From: Neelides folsomi
Lineage: Eukaryota > Arthropoda > Collembola > Neelipleona > Neelidae
Assembly: GCA_034687125.1 (NCBI GenBank)
Contig: JAQGBZ010000280.1
Location: forward strand, 20,087-84,086
DNA length: 64,000 bases
Direction of reading: 5' to 3'
The notes beneath the pieces are model-generated. The model did not search any database, was not told where the DNA came from, and saw nothing but the letters and a program-made list of their open reading frames with translations. Of the stretch, positions 50,801 to 60,572 are shown in pieces (position 1 is the first letter of the stretch; each line of letters starts with the position of its first letter). The position numbers and the translations under genes are program-made.

Positions 50801-51446
50801 TAAAGAATTACCAAAATACAAAGATCATAATCTTCTCCAGCTCGAAATTCGATGAGCATTACAGGCATAATGGCCAAATGATAAAGATAATCCTCTATTC
50901 GAGCAAACTTCATACGTTCAACATCAAGATACTCGTTCGTATGAGCGAAGTAAAACTCTATAAAAAATAATAATGAGTAAATTTTATAATAAATGAGTAT
51001 ATGATGTATGTATAGAATTACAGATATTGTGTGTGTATAATTTCTGATATTATGCAAATGTACAAGATTATATAAATATTATTTAGCTTAAAGTCTAAAG
51101 TTAAAGTAAAGTAAATCAATGAAACAATATTGTATTATTTAGTAATAGTAATTGAATTTTACCAGCAAAATGCTTGACACTGATTCCTTGAGTGAATTGA
51201 ATCAAAAGACGATTGATGTGAAAAGCATAATGATCAAAGAGCTCCATTTCTGGTTTACCCATTTCAATCCATGGAACGATTTTCCCACTAAAATTAAAAA
51301 TAAAAGTAAAAAATTAATTTTATAAAAATTATTGATAATTTGTTAGTTCCAGTTAGTTCGAGAATTAAAAATTAATTTGAAACTTACTCCTTTTGATGCA
51401 GTAAACAATAGCAGTAGCATTTTGGCATTTCTTCTGCCATTGCCAT
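47833..51446 (-). CDS. Tudor-domain protein, 10 coding exons, 808 residues
   Basis: Exons 51446-51388, 51287-51163, 50957-50812, 50736-50659, 50408-49167, 49088-48852, 48688-48467, 48336-48214, 48117-48034 and 47943-47833 join in phase. The intron after 48852 uses a GC donor (ATGACT|gcaagt); the GT one base on would break frame. The N-terminal 135 residues are folded-looking, with a Cys cluster (KCYCYCLLH); the 414-residue exon 50408-49167 is mostly acidic, Ser/Pro-rich and disordered. The C-terminal third (from about residue 551) has extended-Tudor form: helix VFIQNRMYLNVINQWIMNVF, then the barrel YLSMDVKKKNFYRTYIL and VSLYLIDIGIIVSVPL. In canonical Tudor domains the latter reads F-x-D-Y-G-N; here the cage Tyr and Asn are replaced, so methyl-arginine binding may be lost. 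Such proteins usually scaffold germ granules and piRNA machinery; that role is inferred. Confidence 0.72.
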
Positions 51447-52395
51447 TTCTTTTTGGTAACTCAGCTGAAACTTTGGCGCTTTTTATATTGACCTGTAATT
51501 TTTTGATTAATTAATAACAGTAATTAGAGATATAAATTATAAAATGAACAATAATATTTAAAAATGAACTCAATGAATAATTATATAATTTACCTAATTA
51601 TATTCTGGATTCATCAGAAGAGATATTTTATTTTCATTCGAGTTGTGGAATGGAAGAACGGGAGGAGGAGCAAATATCTAATGTTTTAAATAGGCTAATG
51701 ACATTTGATTCCTTCGTCACATTATAAATTAATTTCGTATTCAAGTTAAATAGCTTAAATAAAAAAGAAGATGAATATTAAGATTATGAAATGAAGAAAG
51801 AATAAGAAAAGAACCCCGTAAAAGTTAAGTTTGGAAATAAGTCAATCGCAGCATTTGCTCTGCAGGTTTATAAAAGTGAAGGGCACAAAGTGAGACATTC
51901 ACAAAACAACAAGCCGAACGGAAGTACTTTTATCAAAAGGTATTTTAACTTTACTTTATTTTTGATTTTTACTGGAATTGTTCGATTATAATTCAATTGT
52001 ACACATACAAACCTTGATACGTTAATTATTAAGTTTATACATAATATATAGGTTCATGAATACAATATGTAAAATTATAAAAAAACATTTATTTTTAACT
52101 CAAACCGTAAACATACATATTTAAGACTATTTAATTCATGTATAGTTTTAATTTTAATATTTTAATATAAGAAAACTAAATAATAATTTGAAAAATCAAT
52201 ATAAAATTAATGATGCAATTACTTAAATACATAAATTTCAAGCCCAAGTTTATTGTAAGTAATTGGCTTTAGATTATAATAATTATTTTATGATATAATT
52301 ATGTAATATAATTACGAGCATAAGAAATACTATAAGGCATAATATTAAGATATGAATAGGGATTGATTATTTTAGGTTTTTAGGAATAGTAATTA
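51447..52395. other. Intergenic between Tudor and kinase genes
   Basis: About 950 bases holding the 5' leader of the Tudor gene (its coding exon extends upstream past a possible acceptor near 51493) and an opposite-facing TATA promoter candidate at 51869. The remainder is AT-rich with no exon seen. Confidence 0.4.
51869..51876 (+). promoter_or_regulatory. Orphan TATA promoter facing right
   Basis: TATAAAAG is followed about 28 bases later by ACATTCAC (initiator-like), then a purine-rich leader ending at a donor-like CAAAAG|gtattt at about 51941. It looks like a TATA promoter with a short non-coding first exon on the plus strand, but the next plus-strand coding start (57259) is 5.3 kb away, beyond the oppositely oriented kinase gene. 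Confidence 0.3.
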
Positions 52396-55300
52396 TTAGA
52401 AATTAGTGTTAGTATATAGATTTTCGCATTTTGGCTGTATTGGCATTTCAAAAGTTTTTGATTTAAAATTGATTTCTTTGTTAGTCATCTGGTCTAGAAT
52501 AGATTGGAAAAAGGTTTGGAGTTCTTTAAATGATGGTCGTGATTCGGGGTCATTATCCCAACATTCGAGCATTTTGTCATAAACATTTCTATGAACAAAT
52601 TACACATATTACGATTACGCAATTTACACCGCAAATAAGAAACATAGTCTTGATATCTAATGCAAAATCTCTATATAAATATTATTTACCGGAAGCATGG
52701 TGGTAGATATTTGGGATTTTGAAGTCTGAGTCCTTCCTTGAGTTTATCTACGAAATTAGTTTCCCAAGTTAATCCAGGAAAGGGAATTTGAGCCAATGAA
52801 AATATTTCCCATAAAGTCACACCAAATCCCCAAACGTCAGATTTGGTTGAAAAACACATGTCATTTAAACTTTCAATTGGCATCCAACGCCACGGAAGAG
52901 GAGCCTTTTATTATAAAAGTTAAAATTAATCATACTGTACAAAGAAACTTAATAAGTTAACTGAATAATGAAATATTTTTAAATAAAAACATCGTATTCA
53001 TATACTTGATTTGTTTTAATGTAATTTGAGTAATTGAATAGTTGGCGGGATAATCCAAAATCCGAAATTTTTGCGATACAATCATGAGTTAGAAGAATAT
53101 TCCGAGCGGCCAGGTCAGAATGAATAATCTTATTTTAAAAGTTTATTTTATATTTAATTATGTTTGGGTAAATACTATAGGCCCAGGTAAATACTATTAC
53201 TATAATAAATAATAGGCCAATTAAAGTTAGCATACATTTTTTTCTGAGAGATGAGCCATTCCATTGGAAATTTGAAGAGCCCAATTAAAAAAAATTGGAT
53301 ATGAAGTCTGTTCATCTGATTCCAACTGTTTTTCATAAAATGATCGATATTTGTATAAATAATCTTTGAGACTTCCATTTTTGCAAAATTCAACTACAAC
53401 TTGAATTGACCCTATAAATATTATTAATAATATAAAATCAAAAAATAATAATCGAATCAAAATCTCATGTTTGTTAGTATTTAGTATATATGATTAATAT
53501 GATATGAGATTTAAATTTAAATACAAAGAATAACATATTAAAAACCATTTTTTAAGGATTTTGTATTTGACCCAAAATATCCCACAATATTTGGATGTTG
53601 TCCAATATATTGCATTATTTTAATTTCTGAAAGAATTGCTCGAACATATTGAATATCAACATTTGGTTTAACAGTTTTAACAGCAACTTCGCATTTTGCA
53701 TGATTTATCGTTAATTCACCTTTACAAACAATTCCATATTCTCCTTCTCCTAAAATCTGGTTGCCTGAAACATTCAAATAGAAATTAAACCCGTGGAAAA
53801 TTAAAATTAAATGTTAAGATTTTTATTTTCTAACTTGTTTTTAATTGACTTGATAAAATTTCATAGCTCTCATTATATGCAATATTTTCATAAAAATGAA
53901 CAGTGGTTTCCTCATTGTTTGTTGGAATGGGTTTTCCTTTTTTAAATTCTTCAATTTCTTTCGATGTTAATACTCTTAGCATTTTCTAAATCAACAAATT
54001 ACATGTTAATAACGTTTAATTTAAATGGCTAAAGTTGCATTTTAATTGTTAGATAAATAAAATGAAATATTACTTCTTTATTTCTTAAATTCATCCAAAA
54101 TGCCATTAAGCCTATAAACAATATTCCCAAAATCGTTCCACTAATAATAAAAATTAAACTATAAGTATCCAAATTTCCAGAATCATCTTCTAGTTGGTCA
54201 TATTTAGTTTCTTCTTTTGACAAAATTGGGAAAGAAATATTGCAATAGATTTCCTCTTCATCTTGGCCATTTTTACAATCTTTTACGCCATTACATACTT
54301 TTGACAGTTCCAAACAAAGAAGCGAATCGTGACAAGAAAATTTTCTTTTACAACTACGTATTTGTATTATTGTATTATTAGTATTATAGGAAGAAAATTA
54401 AATAACTTTTTATTATATATTTAAAAATTCTACCGTTTTCCTCCTTGAAACAATTTTTGAGATCTTGATTCAGCTCCAATAACAACAAATGTTGTATTGT
54501 ATAAATCATTAATGCAAAAATCTGAGTCAAAATCAACTGGCGGAATAATTGCAGAATTTTTATAATTTGGTTTAGCTTTAACGTAAGCAGAAACAAGCCA
54601 TCTTTCCTTTGTGTTTTCATATGATGTTGAATAGTGAAACATAATATTGGAGTATTTGATGCATTCATTGTCCTTTTCAGGAACAGTAAGACTAATATTT
54701 TTCTCTATTGCTATTAAAAAAAATAGTAAAATTTAATAAATATTTGTTTATTTATTAAATTTTATCATTCATTAAATAAACTTACATGGAATTATTTTTA
54801 ACAATAGTTATTTTGATTAATGTAATTAGCTTAGCATTTACCAACTTCATATTTATATGCTGTAAAAACAGTTAAATCATTCGATTTTCGAGAATAGCCA
54901 GCAATTCTAGAATATTCTTCCGTTGCGTATTGTTTGGTGAAAGCTGGATCCCCACCAAGAATGATTCTGTTTTTCACCGGTTCTCCAACTTTCACTGAAC
55001 TATCTTCAATTAAAAATCCGATTTCTCCAATTTGAGCATATTTGTTAATTTGGAAGCGAGATGTTAGATGAATAATTGCATAATTAAAACGGTCCGAATT
55101 TGTTGAATTCGCTGGGTATTGATTAAAATAAGCCTAAAATCTCAAATAAGTTTAATAAAATTAAATGTTTTTAGTTAAATGCCTATTACAGAATTCAACC
55201 GAACAGAGATTTTATTTTAAAAAAATTTTAATATACGAAAAATATTATTAAATTGCAAAAATTAAATAAAAATTACATTCAACACTTGTGAATATCCATC

Positions 55301-55839
55301 AATATCAAACGATTCTAAAGAATCTAAAGATGTTTTTTTAAAGGAAACTCCAATAATTATATTTTCCATCGAAATTTTTGAAAATTTTTGTAAATCTCCA
55401 ACTAATTATTTTTAGAAAATAGTTTTGTATTATTAATGAAGTAAAGCATTATAATTAAATCAACTACGATTTTTTGATTATTATCATTTGTTAATATGTT
55501 ATTTATCAATTACGTATCATGACGGAAGATTTTGAAATAATTACTCCATTTCTTAAAAACCTGATAGATCCATTTTCCATTCTTTCAAACACAGAAGCAA
55601 GCCATGGAACGTCCAATCTTGGATCTTAAGAAATGAAAATATTGTGAAAATATTTAATTTCAAGCTTGTTGTTTTATTTCTTATTAAAAAACTGAATAAA
55701 TAAATTTAAATATCAAGTGAATTATTTTAATCTTTTGAAAAAATATTTTTATACTACCAGTATCTTGTGATTTCCCACAATTAGAAAACATAAGTATATA
55801 TAACGGTAATATCACGGTAACACTTTTCAAAAGAAACAT
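52396..55839 (-). CDS. Receptor tyrosine kinase with serine-protease-homologue and LDLa ectodomain, 12 exons
   Basis: Exons 55839-55758, 55624-55514, 55401-55277, 55133-54842, 54710-54434, 54353-54074, 53985-53835, 53764-53546, 53411-53236, 53128-53006, 52904-52690 and 52588-52396 join in consistent phase into 747 residues. Order: signal peptide ([20 protein letters not shown]); residues about 30-295 resembling an S1 protease fold ([36 protein letters not shown]) without catalytic His and Asp; LDLa module 297-333 with six Cys and a DEEE calcium corner; helix about 361-384 ([20 protein letters not shown]); kinase 440-730. Kinase marks: [12 protein letters not shown] (Lys469), DLAARN, DFG (594-596), a Tyr-containing activation loop ([10 protein letters not shown]), [23 protein letters not shown] and [16 protein letters not shown] and WMPIES mark a tyrosine kinase. 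HRD is HSD (574-576), which removes the Arg that normally couples activation-loop phosphorylation; catalytic Asp576, Lys and DFG remain, so activity is plausible. Confidence 0.85.
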
Positions 55840-57258
55840 TTTATATGAAATGAGGCGTTTTAGAATTTAAGCGAATAAATATAATACCAACTTTCAACCG
55901 TTTATTTAATAATCGCATTAGAGGAGATAAATGACCAACCAGATCATTTTTTATTTAAATTATTATCCAAGCTTCCTTATTTACGAGGACAAAGATCATT
56001 TAATATTTAATACATACACTAATATTATAAACTATCTGTATAATGAATATAAATAATATATATGCAAGTTAATTCTAGAAGCCACTTTCTTGATTATGGT
56101 TTTGATACTAGTTCTATTAATAAATGAACAAATGAATGAACTTGCTATCGTTAGAGCAAATTAATTTTCCAAATTATTATTACATAATACCTATACTTAC
56201 ATGTATTTTGTATGTAAACGTAATAAGTATATAGGTAGAATATGTGGGTATTTGTATTTACTGGTATAACATTTATACCTAAATTAAATTAAATTAATCA
56301 AAATATAAAAAAAACAATGATAAATTGTTTACTCAGTCAGTCGTAAATATCTGTATTATACCAAAATAATATGGTACAATCGTACAATTATACATATTAC
56401 ATATAAGATATAAATTTAATTATAAACCCTATATTATCTAACGTCATAGGCATCAAACAATTTTGTATTTTATTGTTATGTATTATTATTGTATTATATG
56501 AATATTTATACTGTCAAAGTGGAGATACCTTTGTATATAATACAATATAATACCTGTATGTAAGTAGAGTATATCTCAAACCTAATACTAATGATAGTTC
56601 TCAGGGTCATTTTATTGATATGTACCTGTATCACATTCTATTACTGGTATATATCGCATAGGAGTATTTAACCTTCAATAAATGATTCGCATCTCAATTT
56701 CATTATAATGTGCATGAACACTAATACATCATGTTTATGCATTATCTGTAATATACTAAGTATTTAGTTATTATAATATACTAAATAATCATTTTTATAT
56801 CATCAAGAAGTCCATACTTCTATTTACGGTGTTAGTTAAACGAATGTGTCAATCACATTATCATATCATTCCTTATTATAATTTATTCAGTAAACTACAT
56901 GTATTTGCTTATCCCAAGTTGAAGTAAAATTTCTGAATCACGAATTTCATGAAAGTCAAAAGTTTCCAATTTGTCATTTTTCATTTACGTCATTGACACT
57001 CTTCCTATCATTATTAACCAAACTACCGAAAGACCACACAGAAAGGAAAATATTTAACACTTGGTTAACAAACATACCAAACTCTCTAATAGATTCATTT
57101 GTGACATCGCGGTTAATATTTAGTGGGTATAAATATATAAGATTTTTTATCATTTTTATTTGTCATTGGTTGATGAGTAATCACAACAAAAAATATTAAA
57201 TATTTAGCAAAAGGGTTTAAAGTATCTATTATTGCATTAAAAATTTGTTTTTAACAAA
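55840..57258. other. AT-rich intergenic
   Basis: Spacer between the divergent kinase and Cupin_5 genes, strongly AT-rich. It presumably holds both promoters. No exon seen. Confidence 0.4.
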
Positions 57259-58049
57259 ATGAAAAGAAGTTTTGTATTAATTTTCCTTGTTGAATTATCC
57301 GTGTCTTGTTGGTCTTGTCATCCTAATAATGTAACCATTATAAAATTTAATTAATTCCATTTTGGTTGTTTAGATTGTGAATTGTGATTAATTCATTATG
57401 AATTTATTTATTATACTCTTTGTCTTAAGATTTAATTTCAAATTGTGTTGATATTCAACAGGGACAAATGGGCGATACAAAATCTTCGACACTCGCGTCA
57501 AACATTGAAAAAATATTAACTGAATTCAAAGATGACATTTCATTTGAGAAAACTGAAGAATTGGTCAACGCCACCGAACATTTTCGGTCAATGAATACTC
57601 CATTGAATGTTGATTTGATAAGAAGTGCTCTTAAATTGGATTCCCATCCCGAAGGAGGATTTTTCTCTCAATTTGCCAATTCTTCACGATTAACTGTGAT
57701 TTTTTATTTACTTGGTCCATCTGATACGTCTGCGTGGCATCGACTCAAAAACACAGAAGAAGAATGGCGCCTCATTTCTGGCCATCCTTTGAAACTTCCT
57801 TGGATAAAGAAATCTGTGAAATATGAAGTAAAGAGCTTGGGATTTGGAAAATCTGAGTATTTTGCTAATGAGAATCCGGGTGTTTGGTTTGGAGCTTATG
57901 GGGATCAAGGTTATTCACTTGTAATCAACATCTGCAGACCTCCATTCGAATACTCAAATTGGGAACTTATATCCAATACAGAACTTGAATTACTTAAAGC
58001 AAAAAATCCGCATAAAATTCAAGAAATTAAAAAACTTGCTCCGAAATAA
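57259..58049 (+). CDS. Secreted Cupin_5 (DUF985) family protein, 2 exons
   Basis: Exon 57259-57330 encodes a 24-residue leader (MKRSFVLIFLVELSVSCWSC and HPNN) and joins exon 57462-58049 in phase 0 (AATAAT|gtaacc, ttcaacag|GGA) to give 219 residues. The second exon holds a complete Cupin_5 core: LDSHPEGGFFSQF, TVIFYLLGPSDTSAWHRLKN, EEEWRLISGHPLKL, LGFGKSEYF, GVWFGAYGDQGYSLVINICR and PFEYSNWELISNTELELL. The family is a small single-domain beta-barrel, widespread in bacteria and fungi and patchy in animals, with no agreed activity (some members have been linked to sugar binding or epimerase-like folds). The HPEGG and AWHR motifs are kept. The leader suggests secretion, unusual for the mainly cytosolic family. 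It sits between the kinase gene and its broken copy. Confidence 0.82.
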
Positions 58050-58587
58050 TTTACCTAATTAAATAAATATATGAAAAAGTAGCATTTACTTATTTATAAG
58101 TATTTGTATATGGCTTTATATAGTATTTATATAATTAAACATTGCAATATAATTATATGGATTTTTATTACCTACTTACTATATTATAATGTAGTCGTGA
58201 TGCTATAAAATTAAAGTTAGTAACTTTATGGCTTATTTACAATAAAACTCTAAAAACCAAAAATTTTTATTATTTAGATGTAAGTACTCTATATACTACA
58301 AGTATTGTGTAAACTAATTATCAATGACAAATAAATAATAAATCTCTAAAATCAACATTAAATTTTATGAGTTGAAATCTATGTACATATAATCTACATA
58401 GATATGAACATCAACACATATTATAATATTTATTTGCTACATTATTAAGTACTGCAATCCTTATCAAATGACCATAATATTAAATTTTTAAACATTTGTC
58501 ATATTAAAATTATGATGTTATGAAGTACATATTAAACAAAATCATTGGCAATTATCTTGACGCCACCCGATATTATAGAATGGGATT
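58050..58587. other. AT-rich intergenic
   Basis: Spacer between the 3' end of the Cupin_5 gene and the broken kinase copy. AATAAA at about 58062 may end the Cupin_5 transcript. No exon seen. Confidence 0.4.
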
Positions 58588-59746
58588 TTAAGCTAAATAT
58601 AATATTGCCAAAATCACTTTAATGAAAAAATCTAAAAGATTTAGATTCATATATGCAGAATTGGCTGAATTCTTCTCGCCATATTCACAATCAGTGTCTA
58701 CTTTTGCCAAATTTGGGTAAATTTTGCAATAGATTATCTCTTCATCTTGACCATTTGGACAATCATTTACGCCATCACATACTTTTGACAGTTCCAAATA
58801 AATATGCGAATCGTGACAAGAAAATTTTCTTTCACAGCTATTTGGTAAATTAATGAAATTTACAATTATGTTTAAAAGAAAATTTAAAAATTTTTTAATA
58901 TTATTGTAAAAATCATACCGAAGAATCTTCAATTAAATATTCTAAATCGGCTATTTGAGCAAATGCAGTAATTTCAATGCAAGATGTAAGATAAATAACT
59001 GCATAATTAAAACGAACCGAATTTTTTGAATTCGCAGGATATTGAGTAAAATATGCCTAAAAGCCCAAGTGAATAATATAATATTAGGTAAGTATCATTT
59101 ACAGTAATTGATTAAAAATAATGTGATTTGTATTGATTGGAATATGGTTTGTTGCACAAACTTACATTCAAAAGTTGTGAATTTTCACCAATATCTAACA
59201 ATGAGCTTAACGATTGGCTTTTTAAGGAGACTACAACAATTATATTTTCCATTGAAATTTTCGAAAATTTTTGTAAGTTCCCAACAAAATTTTTTTTCAA
59301 CAATATTCGGTATCATTGCATAACATTATATAAAATTGTGATTTAATATTTACCATTATTATTACAATTGATAATAATTGTTATTTGAATTACGTATCAT
59401 GACGGAAGAATTTGAAATAACTACTCCATTTCTTAAAAACCTGAAAGATCCTTTTTCCATTCTTTCAAACACAGAAGCAAGCCAAGGAACTTCTAATTAT
59501 GGATCTTAAGAAATGAAATCTTAAGAAAATATATTATAAAAATTTATATTTAATTTCAAAGTTTATTATTTTATTTCTTAATAAAAAAATTGAATAAATA
59601 AATATAAATTTAAAGTCAATTATTTAAATAGTGTTTAATGAAAAAAAAAATTTTTTTATACTACCAGTATCTTGTGATTTCCCACAATTTGAAAACATAA
59701 GTATATATAATGTTAATGCCACTGGATCACTTTTTAAAAGATGCAT
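58588..59746 (-). pseudogene. Truncated, broken copy of the receptor kinase gene (ectodomain only)
   Basis: Exon-by-exon similarity to the gene at 52396-55839: signal-peptide exon from ATG 59746 ([20 protein letters not shown]); exon about 59507-59398, which carries an in-frame TAA where the intact copy has Arg (after GDP, before LEVPW); exon about 59288-59165, whose acceptor AG has become TG; exon about 59056-58918 (AYFTQYPANSKNSVRFNYAV), cut short; and an LDLa exon about 58840-58588 ([20 protein letters not shown]) that ends in a hydrophobic tail (LLDFFIKVILAILYLA) and a stop. The LDLa exon needs a phase-2 partner but the preceding exon ends in phase 0. All kinase exons and the equivalent of exon 5 are missing. 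It is best read as a decaying partial duplication; the still-open LDLa exon leaves a small chance of a reused short product. Confidence 0.8.
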
Positions 59747-60572
59747 TTTATATGAAATGATGCTTTTGGAATATCAGCGAATAATTATTTAATACCAAGT
59801 TAGGGCATAGCACATTAAATTTTATCAATACAGGTATAGGTTAAGATTAGTTGGTATATATTTACATTTAATTTACTTTTATTATTAATTATACTTTTAC
59901 AATTAAAAGTCCTTTTTGTAAAAATTACTATATTCATATGCATAACACACGAGTAAAACTTCGTTCGTGTGTAATTTGCATACATGCATAATAAATATAA
60001 ATGGAAATGAACACGATAACATTCTTCCAATGTTTAATTGACAAAATGCTTCATTTCATTTCATATCATGATCATGGGCATATACCATTAGAGGTATTTT
60101 GTAAAAAATATTTATCTTTAAAGGCTTGTGATTTTTAACGTTTCATTTATTTCATTATTCTTAAAAAAACTGTGAGTCAAAAACATTTATTTGAAGTAAA
60201 AGTGGATTTTGAGGTTAAGCATGTTTAATGTTTTATGTTTTCGATCAAACAATTTACTGATTAATTGGTCATTTATCGATAATGTTAAGTAACACTTTGA
60301 CTTTTATTCCACTTATTTTCTATTATTTTAAATCGTCTTAAATATTGGTCACGCAAATACAATTTCACATACTTACCCAAGTAACTAAATGACTAAAACA
60401 AAGTTTTTGACTCGTTTATACTTTTTTATATATTTTGACCCATTTGTTGTTTCACGAATCGAATTTTGACCCATTTGTCTTTCAAAACATTCTTAAATAA
60501 CACAACAAAATTGTAAATTTAAAATTAACCCATTTCAGAATTCCATATTATCCAGTCGATTATTTATTCATA
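59747..60572. other. Intergenic upstream of the DEG/ENaC gene
   Basis: AT-rich sequence. A short direct repeat (TTTTGACCCATTTGT) occurs at about 60437 and 60466. No exon seen. Confidence 0.4.
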
